A stretch of 64,000 bases of DNA from QHVT01 sp036399015 (lineage in GTDB: Bacteria > Acidobacteriota > Thermoanaerobaculia > Gp7-AA8), in the NCBI GenBank assembly GCA_036399015.1, contig DASWNW010000075.1, positions 62,001 to 126,000 on the forward strand. The letters run 5' to 3'. The stretch's first letter is position 1. Every line of letters begins with the position of its first letter. Of this stretch, positions 24,457 through 34,451 are shown piece by piece. Both the position numbers and the translations under genes were made by a program. The notes under the pieces were generated by a model. It ran no database searches and was not told the DNA's origin. It saw only the letters and a program-made list of their open reading frames with translations.

Positions 24457-25538
24457 TCGCCTGCAACCAAGCGCCTGAAGAGGCGCCCATATTCCTCCCA
24501 GGAGTACTTACGGGCCGAGGCGGCGGAGCGTCGCTCCATCTCGCCGCGATCGCCTCGCGCGAAGAAGGCGTCGACCGCCCGCGCCAGCGCCCGCGGGTCT
24601 TCCGGAGGGATGAGCATCCCGTTCGCGCCGTCCTCGATGATCTCCGGCAGCCCGCCGACCGTCGACGCGATCACCGGCCGCGCGAAGTGAAACGAGGTGA
24701 GCACCACGCCGCTCTGCGCCTCGACGCGGTACGGCGCCAGCACCACGTCCGCCGCCGCGAAGTAGTTCGCCAGCTCCGCGTCGGGGATGAACCGGAAGTC
24801 GAGACGGACGTTGTCGAGCCCCTCCGCCAGGGCGCGATACTCCTCCTCCCCCTTCCACCACGCCTCCCCTGCCACGACCAGCGTCACGTCCGTCTGCAGC
24901 ATGCGCCAGGCGCGCAGCGCGATATCGAGCCCTTTGTAGGGACGCACGTGGCCGAAGCAGAGCGCCACGTTCCCTTTGACTCCGAGCCTGCGCCGCGCCT
25001 CCGCGCGCGCCGGCACCTCGCCCCCCATCTCGTGCACCGGGAGGAACGTCGTGACGATGGGACGCGTGGTGCGGCTCCGCGCGTCCTCCGCCTCGGTGCG
25101 CGCGTGCACCACCAGCACGTCGCCGCGCCGCAGCACGAGGTTCGTCAGCCAGCGCTTCCACGCCGCCGGCTCCTTGTCGCCGATGTTGTGGCACTGCAGC
25201 ACGACGCGCGTCTCCTTCGGCAGGAACCGGAGCAGCGTCAGGTACGGCAGCGCCCAGACCCACACCCACCAGACCAGGATCACCGCGTCCGGCCGCTCGC
25301 GGCGCAGCAGGCGCGCCGTCGTCAGCCACGTCCAGGGGTTGACGATGTCGAGGAGGAACCGGGCGCGCTCGAAGCGCGGGAGGGTCGGGTCGACGTCGCT
25401 CGAGCCGGGATAGAGGGACTTCGGGTACTGCCGGTGAAACGAGATGACGTCCGCCCCCAGCTCCTCGGCCAGCCGCGTCGTGCAGTAGGCGATGCCGGCG
25501 CGATAGGGATACACCGGGCCGATGAGAACGGTCTTCAC
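24453..25538 (-). CDS. Glycosyltransferase family 4 (GT-B fold)
   Basis: The product has 361 residues with two Rossmann domains. The N-terminal part runs MKTVLIGPVYPYRAGIAYCT. The C-terminal Glycos_transf_1 domain has LCFGHVRPYKGLDIALRAW and FIPDAELANYFAAADVVLAP. It ends with the donor-binding stretch EAQSGVVLTSFHFARPVIAS, then GGLPEIIEDGANGML, matching the E-x7-E-type nucleotide-sugar site. It is a retaining transferase for surface glycan or glycolipid by family inference; donor and acceptor are unknown. It is translationally coupled to the radical SAM gene downstream. Confidence 0.92.
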   Translation of the reverse strand: MKTVLIGPVYPYRAGIAYCTTRLAEELGADVISFHRQYPKSLYPGSSDVDPTLPRFERARFLLDIVNPWTWLTTARLLRRERPDAVILVWWVWVWALPYLTLLRFLPKETRVVLQCHNIGDKEPAAWKRWLTNLVLRRGDVLVVHARTEAEDARSRTTRPIVTTFLPVHEMGGEVPARAEARRRLGVKGNVALCFGHVRPYKGLDIALRAWRMLQTDVTLVVAGEAWWKGEEEYRALAEGLDNVRLDFRFIPDAELANYFAAADVVLAPYRVEAQSGVVLTSFHFARPVIASTVGGLPEIIEDGANGMLIPPEDPRALARAVDAFFARGDRGEMERRSAASARKYSWEEYGRLFRRLVAGE

Positions 25539-25569
25539 GCGGGAGGGAGTGTAGCCCGCGCGGCGCGCC

Positions 25570-25869
25570 TCACTCGAAGATCGCGGTGATCCGCTGCGCC
25601 ACGTCGTCCTTCGCCGTGCCGGCGAGCTCCGTGGCCAGGACGCGCAACTGCTCCCGGTCGACGGCGTCGAGCGTGCGCATGCGGCGGCGGAGGACGGCGC
25701 GGGCGAGGCTGAACTTCGTCTCCGAGAACATCGCGAACCCGGGCAGGTCCTCGAGGAGCTTGTCGAGGGGGCGGGAGTCCATGGTCTCGACGAACCGGGT
25801 CATCTCGGTAATGGTCGTAGCCTGTACTCCGCGGCGGATGAGCGTCGAGTCGAAGTCGGTGGCGGCCAT
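25570..25869 (-). CDS. Small helical protein, 99 aa, unknown
   Basis: From the ATG at 25869 the product reads MAATDFDSTLIRRGVQATTI and continues as an amphipathic helical protein (RPLDKLLEDLPGFAMF, LARAVLRRRMRTLDAVDREQ), with no membrane span, Cys or known motif. Two further ATGs upstream are less likely because they run into the palindrome at 25913. It lies 31 bases upstream of the glycosyltransferase gene and may be its operon leader. Function unknown. Confidence 0.6.
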   Translation of the reverse strand: MAATDFDSTLIRRGVQATTITEMTRFVETMDSRPLDKLLEDLPGFAMFSETKFSLARAVLRRRMRTLDAVDREQLRVLATELAGTAKDDVAQRITAIFE

Positions 25870-25912
25870 GGACGGGCGAGATCTGCATCGCACGTGCCTT
25901 ACTTCCGCACAA

Positions 25913-25928
25913 TGTGACGCCGATCACA
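25913..25928. promoter_or_regulatory. Perfect CRP-type palindrome
   Basis: TGTGA-CGCCGA-TCACA matches the CRP consensus half-sites exactly. It lies in the divergent interval, 44 bases upstream of the small helical gene and 58 bases before the glycosyltransferase-2 gene. The position suits regulation of either. No CRP-family gene is in the window, so the binding protein is inferred. Confidence 0.55.
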
Positions 25929-25986
25929 TCCCGGAGGGATTACGATTCAGCCCGCCGCTGTTGCGAGCGCGGTTGACTTGCACACT

Positions 25987-27345
25987 ATGAAGCTCATTGT
26001 TCAGATCCCCGCCTTCAACGAGGAGGCGACGATCGCGCAGGCGCTGCGCGACCTGCCGAAGAAGATCGAAGGCATCAGCTCGATCGAAACCCTCATCATC
26101 GACGACGGCTCGACCGACCGGACGGCCGACGCCGCCCGCCGCGCCGGCGCCACCCACATCCTGCAGCTCAAGACGCATCGCGGGCTCTCCGCCGCCTTCG
26201 TGGCCGGGATCGACGCCGCGCTCCGTCTCGGTGCGGACATCGTCGTCAACACCGACGCCGACAACCAGTACAACGCCGCCGACATCGTCCGCCTCGTCTC
26301 CCCCATCGTGAACGGGACGGCGGAGGTGGTGATCGGCGACCGCGAGGTGGCGAAGTCGCCGCACATGTCGGGTCTCAAGCGGCTGCTGCAGCGCCTCGGG
26401 AGCTGGGCCGTCGGCATCGCCTCGGGCGTCAACGTCGCCGACGTCACGAGCGGCTTCCGCGCCTTTTCGCGCGAGGCGGCCATGCAGATCAACGTCTTCA
26501 ATCCCTTCACCTACACGCTGGAGACGGTCATCCAGGCCGGCAACCGCAACCTCGGCGTGCAGAGCGTGGCGGTGCGCACGAACGCGCCGACGCGTCCCTC
26601 GCGGCTCTACAGCGGCACCGGGACGTATCTCCGCAAGTCGATCGCCACGATCTTCCGCATCTACGCGCTCTACCGTCCGCTGAAGACGTTCTTCGCCATC
26701 GGCGCGGTGCTCGTGGCTCTCGGCACGGCGATCGGCCTGCGCTTCCTCTGGCACTACTTCAACGGCGCCGGGACGGGACACATCCAGTCGCTGATCCTCG
26801 CCTCGGTCTTCCTCGTGACCGGCTTCCAGACGTGGCTCATCGCGCTGCTGGCCGACCTCACCGCGGTGAACCGCAGGCTGACCGAGGATGTGCTGATCCG
26901 GGTGAAGAGGCTCGAGTCGCCGGCGCGCCGCAAGTTCATGGAGGCGGCCGGCGACGCGCAGCGCCGCCCCGACCGCGGACCCCGTCCGCCGCGCGACGTG
27001 CGTGAGCCGCGCGAGCCACGCGAGCCGCGCCGCGACGTTCCCGCCGCCGTCGAGGCAGCGGCGGAGCCGGCGAAGCCGGCCACGCAGTGGGTCTGGCTGA
27101 TCGACGAGGAAAAGCTCAACGAGCGCGAGCGGACGCCCGCGCCGAGGGTGCCGGAGCCGCGCCAGGCGCAGCCGCCCCGCGTCGCGCGCGACGAGGAGCC
27201 GGACGACGACACCGAGACGCCGGGCGCTCCCGGCTCCGGCAACGGCCGCCGCAGACGCCGCCGCCGTGGCGGTGCCCGGCAGCACAACGAACTGCCGGGC
27301 AACCGCGGGAAACATCTGGCGAACGGCGACGATCAGGGCGAGTAG
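25987..27345 (+). CDS. Glycosyltransferase family 2, DPM1-like, with membrane spans and charged tail
   Basis: The product has 452 residues. MKLIVQIPAFNEEATIAQAL, TLIIDDGSTDRTAD and VVNTDADNQYN (DXD metal site) are GT-A/GT2 hallmarks of polyprenyl-phosphate glycosyltransferases. TSGFRAFSREA is the conserved acceptor-side motif. Two membrane spans follow (about 240-260, FFAIGAVLVALGTAIGL, and 275-297, SLILASVFLVTGFQTWLIAL). The last 130 residues are a Pro/Arg/Glu-rich disordered tail ending in poly-Arg (GRRRRRRRGG), unusual for the family. It probably makes a lipid-linked sugar for envelope glycans. The start at 25987 is the first residue of the conserved fold. Confidence 0.9.
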   Translation: MKLIVQIPAFNEEATIAQALRDLPKKIEGISSIETLIIDDGSTDRTADAARRAGATHILQLKTHRGLSAAFVAGIDAALRLGADIVVNTDADNQYNAADIVRLVSPIVNGTAEVVIGDREVAKSPHMSGLKRLLQRLGSWAVGIASGVNVADVTSGFRAFSREAAMQINVFNPFTYTLETVIQAGNRNLGVQSVAVRTNAPTRPSRLYSGTGTYLRKSIATIFRIYALYRPLKTFFAIGAVLVALGTAIGLRFLWHYFNGAGTGHIQSLILASVFLVTGFQTWLIALLADLTAVNRRLTEDVLIRVKRLESPARRKFMEAAGDAQRRPDRGPRPPRDVREPREPREPRRDVPAAVEAAAEPAKPATQWVWLIDEEKLNERERTPAPRVPEPRQAQPPRVARDEEPDDDTETPGAPGSGNGRRRRRRRGGARQHNELPGNRGKHLANGDDQGE

Positions 27346-27357
27346 CGCGCGGCGCCC

Positions 27358-27843
27358 TCAGGGCTGCGGGCGGTTCTCGATGTCCGGATCGTACCAGTCG
27401 TTGTCCTCACCCTCGCCGCCTCCGCGCGGCTGCGGTGTGCGGCGGGCCAGCTCGGCGAACTTCGCACCGCGCCGCTCCAACTGGTCGGGAGAACGGCGCA
27501 CCTGGACGTGGATCTCCTCGCCGGTGACGATGTTCACAACCGCGATGTCATAGGCGTACACCTCGAACTTTCCGTCCGGCATGGGCGCCTTGGCGTCGGC
27601 CGTGTAATCGCGGCGATCGTGCTCACCGTGAGAGGGAGGCGGCCCAACCGGCCGCGGCGGCTGTCCCGGCCACGGATCGTACGGCGGCTTCGGCGTCGCA
27701 AAGCGGATGGCCTGGTTCGGAAACCGAGGGTTCCACGCCAGGTTCGACGCGTTGAGCCTCCACGTCACGGTCTGATCGACGCGGTCGATGACGGCGATGT
27801 CGGGATCCACGGACGTGGGGCTGTTGATGTCTACGTTTGCCAC
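27358..27843 (-). CDS. Unknown protein with DPDIENRPQP C-terminus, 161 aa
   Basis: No recognised family. The chain has beta-type segments (DIAVIDRVDQTVTWRLNASN, KFEVYAYDIAVVNIVTGEEI), a Pro-rich middle (KPPYDPWPGQPPRPVGPPP), and ends with WYDPDIENRPQP. It shares with the preceding gene the layout D..VTWRL, a W-P-G-x-x-P segment, a Y.A strand and the identical last ten residues, so the two are diverged paralogues. There is no signal peptide. It lies 24 bases downstream of its paralogue in the kinase operon and is a possible kinase substrate or partner. Confidence 0.7.
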   Translation of the reverse strand: MANVDINSPTSVDPDIAVIDRVDQTVTWRLNASNLAWNPRFPNQAIRFATPKPPYDPWPGQPPRPVGPPPSHGEHDRRDYTADAKAPMPDGKFEVYAYDIAVVNIVTGEEIHVQVRRSPDQLERRGAKFAELARRTPQPRGGGEGEDNDWYDPDIENRPQP

Positions 27844-27867
27844 AAGTTCTCCTTTACACGCCCGCTC

Positions 27868-28281
27868 TCAAGGTTGCGGGCGGTTCTCGATGTCGGGGTC
27901 GACCAGCTCGTTTGCCTGGGCGCTCCGGACCTGGTCGACGATGATCCTGCCGCCGGGCGTATCGAGCGCGATCAGGTAGCGGTACTTCTGCGCCGGCTCG
28001 CCGTGAGGCACCTGGAACCGGACGTTCGCGGTGTAGGTGCGCGCGTCGCCGGTGGGCTTGTCCCCGGGCCAGGGCGTGAAGCCCTGCGGCACCGCGCCTG
28101 GGAACGTGATTCCGTCCACCTCCGCGAACTCGACTCCCGGCACGTCGGACGCGAGGCGCCAGGTCATGACCTGATGATCGCGATCGAGCTGGCCAAGGAA
28201 GGGATCGACGATCACTACATCCTTGCTGATAAAGGTGACGAATACCTCGCCAATGTTCGGAGTCGTCTGCACCTCGGACAT
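27868..28281 (-). CDS. Unknown protein with DPDIENRPQP C-terminus, 137 aa
   Basis: Paralogue of the downstream gene. The order of elements is the same: VVIVDPFLGQLDRDHQVMTW with RLAS, FTPWPGDKPTGDARTYTANV, KYRYLIALDTPGGRIIVDQV, and the tail VDPDIENRPQP. It looks like a small beta-rich soluble protein. It starts 12 bases after the Ser/Thr kinase stop, so it is almost certainly co-transcribed and co-regulated with the kinase. Function unknown; a phosphorylation target or kinase ligand are the simplest ideas. Confidence 0.72.
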   Translation of the reverse strand: MSEVQTTPNIGEVFVTFISKDVVIVDPFLGQLDRDHQVMTWRLASDVPGVEFAEVDGITFPGAVPQGFTPWPGDKPTGDARTYTANVRFQVPHGEPAQKYRYLIALDTPGGRIIVDQVRSAQANELVDPDIENRPQP

Positions 28282-28293
28282 GATTTATCCCCC

Positions 28294-30807
<2,514 letters not shown>

Positions 30808-30862
30808 TGGTGTGACCCCGGATTGTGGTGAGACCCGCGGTCATTGTACCCGCATCAGACGC

Positions 30863-31660
30863 TCATGCGTTCGCGTAGGCAAAGTGCGCCGTCGACTCCG
30901 CGGCAATCACGAGCTCGAACGGCACGTGCACCAGCGGATGGATGGCATTGAAGGTATGGCTGGCGCGCTCGATCAGAAGAAACGACGCGCCCTCATTGGA
31001 CGACGCGAGCTCGCGTCCCTCCTCCGCCGGCACGCTCTCGTCACGCCCGCCGTGGACGACCAGCAGCGGCACGGTGAGGGCGCGCGCCGCGGAGACGATG
31101 TCGAGCCGCTCGCGGTGCGCCTCATGGTCGTCGAGGATGCGCGTCGACATGCGCATGAGCTGTTTCGTGCGCGTATTGAGCTGCTCGAGATAGCCGCGCT
31201 CGCGCCAGTCGCGTTTCGTGGCGTCGTCCCAGCGGTCGCAGCGGGCGATCGGGCTCCATACCGCGACGCCGCGCAGGTTGGGGACGTCCACCGCGCCGAG
31301 GATCGCCACGCCGCCGCCGCGCGAATGGCCGAAGAGAAAGGTCGGCATGCCGGGCACCTGCGCCTGCGCGTGCGCCACCACCGTGCGCAGGTCGGCGAGC
31401 TGCGTGGAGTAGGTGTCGTGCTCGAAGAGGTCGAGGCGGTCGAACGACTCCGGATCGTCGCCGATCCCGGAGCGCGACATGTTGAAGCGGCAGACTGCGA
31501 GGCGGTGCTCGAAGAACCGCTGCGCGACCCAGGGAAAGAATCCCCAGTCCTTGAACCCCTTGAAGCCGTGGACGATCACCACCAGCGCGCGCGGACGGTC
31601 GGGGACGTCGAGATCGCCGCGGAGGGGCAGCCCTTCGTCAGAGGTGAGGGTGAATTGCAT
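30863..31660 (-). CDS. Alpha/beta hydrolase (serine aminopeptidase S33-like)
   Basis: The product has 265 residues. LRGDLDVPDRPRALVVIVHG opens the fold, LFGHSRGGGVAIL carries the nucleophile Ser, VVHGGRDESVP the acid and IERASHTFN the His. The layout is typical for dienelactone-hydrolase/esterase-like enzymes of the S33 group. There is no signal peptide, so it is cytoplasmic. The substrate is unknown. The palindrome at 31671-31794 lies immediately upstream of its ATG. Confidence 0.87.
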   Translation of the reverse strand: MQFTLTSDEGLPLRGDLDVPDRPRALVVIVHGFKGFKDWGFFPWVAQRFFEHRLAVCRFNMSRSGIGDDPESFDRLDLFEHDTYSTQLADLRTVVAHAQAQVPGMPTFLFGHSRGGGVAILGAVDVPNLRGVAVWSPIARCDRWDDATKRDWRERGYLEQLNTRTKQLMRMSTRILDDHEAHRERLDIVSAARALTVPLLVVHGGRDESVPAEEGRELASSNEGASFLLIERASHTFNAIHPLVHVPFELVIAAESTAHFAYANA

Positions 31661-31670
31661 TGCCGTTTGA

Positions 31671-31794
31671 GAGAGTCGCAGAGTCGCGTCAGAGTCGCAG
31701 AGTCTCAGAGTCGCAGAGTCTCAAAGAGGCTTCGCCAAGTGGTGGCAGCTTTTCTCTGAGACTCTGAGACTCTGAGACTCTGAGACTCTGAGAC
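31671..31794. repeat. Intergenic palindrome with iterated octamer AGTCTCAG arms
   Basis: The left arm (31671-31724) is tandem CAGAGTCG/CAGAGTCT octamers. The right arm (31752-31794) is five near-perfect CTGAGACT octamers, their inverse. The spacer is about 27 bases. The element fills the space between the ychF stop (31796) and the hydrolase start. It could form a very long hairpin in RNA read through from ychF. Confidence 0.8.
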
Positions 31795-31795
31795 C

Positions 31796-32890
31796 TTACA
31801 CGTTGAACCGGAAGAGGATCACGTCCCCGTCCTTGACCTCGTACTCCTTCCCCTCACTGCGCATTCTGCCCGCGGCCTTCGCGCCTTGTTCGCCGGCGTA
31901 CGCGATGTAGTCGTCGTAGCCGATCGTCTCGGCGCGGATGAAGCCTCTCTCGAAGTCGCTGTGGATCTTCCCCGCCGCCTGCGGCGCTTTCGAGCCGCGG
32001 TGAATGGTCCAGGCTCGCGCCTCTTTCGGGCCGGCGGTGAAGAACGTCTCGAGGTTCAGCAGTTTGTATGCCGCCCGGATCAGCGCGTCGAGGCCCGGCT
32101 CCTCCAGGCCCATGTCGGTGAGGAAGGCGCCGCGATCCTCCGGCGGGAGCTGTGCGATCTGCGACTCGATCTCGCCGGAGATCACCACCACCTCCCCACC
32201 CTTCTCGGCGGCGATGCGGCGGACCTTCTGCAGCATCGGCGTCTCCTGCCCCAAATCCCCCTCGGCCACGTTGGCGACGTAGAGCACCGGCTTGAGCGTG
32301 ATGAGGTTCAGCTCCGCGAGCGCCTCCTTCTCGCTGTCGGTGAAGTCGACCGCGCGCAGCGGCGTCCCCTTCTCCACGGCGGCGATCGCCTTCGCCAGCG
32401 CCTCCGCCTGGGCCACGTACTCCTTCTGGCCGACACGCGCGAGGCGGCCGATGCGGTCGTTACGCTTGCTGAGGGCGTCGAGGTCGGCGAGCAGGAGCTC
32501 GGTCTCGATCACCTCGATGTCGCGCTCCGGGTCGACCGTCCCCTCGACGTGCACGACGTTCGGGTCGTCGAAGCAGCGGACGACGTGCAGGATGGCGTCC
32601 GTCTCGCGGATGTTGGCGAGGAACTGGTTCCCGAGCCCTTCCCCCTTGCTCGCGCCCCGCACGAGGCCGGCGATGTCGACGACCTTGAGGTCGGTGAAGA
32701 CGATCTGCTTGCTCTGCGCGAGCTCGGCGATCGTCATCAGCCGCCGGTCGACCACCGGGACGATGCCGACGTTCGGCTCGATCGTGCAGAACGGATAGTT
32801 CGCGCTCTGCGCGCCCGCCGCGGTGAGCGCGTTGAAGATGGTGGATTTGCCGACGTTGGGAAGACCGACGATGCCTACAGAAAGACCCAT
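31796..32890 (-). CDS. ychF: Redox-regulated ATPase YchF (Obg-like, OLA1 family)
   Basis: The product has 364 residues, the normal YchF length. GLPNVGKSTIFNALT (G1/P-loop), DIAGLVRGASKGEGLGNQFL (G3 and switch II) and LYVANVAEGDL (NxxE-type G4 giving ATP preference) are present. ISGEIESQIAQLP opens the coiled-coil insertion region, and the C-terminal TGS-like domain ends in YEVKDGDVILFRFNV. Cytoplasmic and ribosome-associated in characterised homologues. The glucokinase gene lies 10 bases upstream in the same direction, so the two may share a transcript. Confidence 0.97.
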   Translation of the reverse strand: MGLSVGIVGLPNVGKSTIFNALTAAGAQSANYPFCTIEPNVGIVPVVDRRLMTIAELAQSKQIVFTDLKVVDIAGLVRGASKGEGLGNQFLANIRETDAILHVVRCFDDPNVVHVEGTVDPERDIEVIETELLLADLDALSKRNDRIGRLARVGQKEYVAQAEALAKAIAAVEKGTPLRAVDFTDSEKEALAELNLITLKPVLYVANVAEGDLGQETPMLQKVRRIAAEKGGEVVVISGEIESQIAQLPPEDRGAFLTDMGLEEPGLDALIRAAYKLLNLETFFTAGPKEARAWTIHRGSKAPQAAGKIHSDFERGFIRAETIGYDDYIAYAGEQGAKAAGRMRSEGKEYEVKDGDVILFRFNV

Positions 32891-32900
32891 GCGGAGCGCG

Positions 32901-33848
32901 CTAACCGGGAGCGCCCGGCAGCGATTCCAGTGAGCGCCGCGCCCCCTCGGCCGCGCCGATCAACCCCACCTCCTCGTTGACGATCAGGTCGACCGGAATC
33001 GTCTCCATCAGCTCGCGGAAGCGCCCCTTGCGCACGAACGCCTCCACGAAGCGTCCGTCGGTGAAGCGGTCGACGTTCTTGGCCGCGATGCCGCCGGCCA
33101 GATAAACGCCGCCGCGCGCCAGCACCCGCAGGGCCATGTTGCCCGCCTCCGCGCCGTAGACGTCGACGAAGATCGCGAAGGCGTGGCGGGCGCGCGCGTC
33201 GCCACTGTCCGCCAGCTCCGCGATCGCGGCGGGCGTCAGCTCGTCTCCTCCGAGGAAGGTAAAGATGTTGACCAGCCCCATGCCGGAGATCACCCGCTCC
33301 CAGCTCACGTGGCCGTGGATGCGGTGCAGATGAAGGAAGAGCCCCGCCTGCTCCTCGTCCTGTGGCGCAAAATCGCCGTGTCCCCCCTCGGTGGCGATGA
33401 CCTCGTGGCGGCCGCCGTAGCGGGTGACGATCGCCTCCCCCAGCCCCGTCCCGGCGCCGAGGATCGCGATCGGCGCGTGGGGATCGCGCCGGCCGCGGTG
33501 CAGCGAGAGCAGGTCGCTCTCCCGGAGCAGCGGCACGCCGAGCGCGACGGCGTAGAAGTCGTTGAGCAGCGTGACGCGGCCGATGCCGAGCTCGCGCGAC
33601 AGCGCCTCCTCCTCGATCTGCCAGCCGACGTTCGTCACCTCCGCCCGGCCGCCGTATACCGGCCCGGCCACGGCGAAGCAGGCGGCGTCGACGCGTCCCT
33701 CGACGCGCCCCATGAACTCCCGCAGCAGGTCGTCGAACGTCGCGTAGGAACCGCTGTCGTAGCGGCCGTCGACCAGCGAGGCGCCGGTGCCGTCGACGAC
33801 GCGCAGCAGCGTCTTGGTTCCGCCGACGTCGCCGGCGAGGAATTGCAT
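32901..33848 (-). CDS. glk: Glucokinase
   Basis: The product has 315 residues of the bacterial Glk family. LAGDVGGTKTLLRVVD is the phosphate-binding loop, FAVAGPVYGG and TLLNDFYAVALG carry the catalytic Asp, ILGAGTGLGEAIV is the adenosine loop, and EGGHGDFAP the sugar-site Glu/His/Asp cluster. GVYLAGGIAAKNVDRF is the C-terminal signature. It phosphorylates glucose to glucose-6-phosphate in the cytoplasm. Divergent from the sigma-factor gene with 57 bases between. Confidence 0.95.
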   Translation of the reverse strand: MQFLAGDVGGTKTLLRVVDGTGASLVDGRYDSGSYATFDDLLREFMGRVEGRVDAACFAVAGPVYGGRAEVTNVGWQIEEEALSRELGIGRVTLLNDFYAVALGVPLLRESDLLSLHRGRRDPHAPIAILGAGTGLGEAIVTRYGGRHEVIATEGGHGDFAPQDEEQAGLFLHLHRIHGHVSWERVISGMGLVNIFTFLGGDELTPAAIAELADSGDARARHAFAIFVDVYGAEAGNMALRVLARGGVYLAGGIAAKNVDRFTDGRFVEAFVRKGRFRELMETIPVDLIVNEEVGLIGAAEGARRSLESLPGAPG

Positions 33849-33892
33849 GGCGCGAGTCTAATGGACGCGGCGGGCGCGCCGGGCCCGCACCG

Positions 33893-33898
33893 TATACT
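33893..33898 (+). promoter_or_regulatory. Candidate -10 box for a leaderless sigma-factor mRNA
   Basis: TATACT lies 8 bases before the ATG of the ECF sigma gene (33906), with no Shine-Dalgarno between. This is the geometry of a leaderless transcript. No convincing -35 box is visible. Confidence 0.4.
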
Positions 33899-33905
33899 TC
33901 GGCGC

Positions 33906-34451
33906 ATGGCTTCGTTCGGTGACGACGACTCGCCGGTCCCGAAGGCGACGGGTCGCACTGTGGCCATCGAAGACGCGTATAAGAAGCACGCGGCGCTCCT
34001 GCGCGACATCGCCGAACGGAAGTTCCACATCCCCGGCCACGACGCTGCCGGCCTCGTGAACGACGTCTTCTCCTCCTTCATGGTCCACCGCGACAACGTG
34101 CGTGACGCGCGGCAGTGGCTCGTCGGCGCGGTCTGCCACGCCAGCCGCGGCTACTGGCGCACCGCCGCCCGGACCAGCCAGCTCCCCGAGGACTTCGGCG
34201 AGTACGTCGATCCGAGCTCCCCCGGTCTCGAGGGGCGGATCGTCGACCGGGTGACGATGGCCAGCGCGCTCGCGCAGATCGAGCCGAAGTATCGCGAGAC
34301 CCTCCGGCTGTACTACGCCGAGGGCTATTCCGCCGCCGAGATCGCCGCCCACTTCGGCACCACCACCGGGTACGTGAGCCAGTTGCTCCACACCGGCCGG
34401 AAACGCGTGCGGAAGGTGTACGACGACCTGCTCCGGGACTGTAAACGTTGA
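33906..34451 (+). CDS. ECF-type RNA polymerase sigma factor
   Basis: The product has 181 residues. Region 2 lies about 18-80 (YKKHAALLRDIAERKFHIPG, then DAAGLVNDVFSSFMVHRDNV). Region 4 lies about 115-175 (ALAQIEPKYRETLRLYYAEG, YSAAEIAAHFGTTTGYVSQL, then KRVRKVYDD) with the helix-turn-helix. There is no signal or extra domain. The stop overlaps the TTG start of the next gene, which encodes a Zn-finger/TPR protein and is the likely anti-sigma factor. ATG 33906 is the first in-frame start after the -10-like box. Confidence 0.92.
   Translation: MASFGDDDSPVPKATGRTVAIEDAYKKHAALLRDIAERKFHIPGHDAAGLVNDVFSSFMVHRDNVRDARQWLVGAVCHASRGYWRTAARTSQLPEDFGEYVDPSSPGLEGRIVDRVTMASALAQIEPKYRETLRLYYAEGYSAAEIAAHFGTTTGYVSQLLHTGRKRVRKVYDDLLRDCKR

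Noticed and set aside
33183..33905. N-terminal extension of the sigma factor to 422 residues
   Set aside because: It is antisense to glk; the sigma fold begins shortly after the ATG at 33906.
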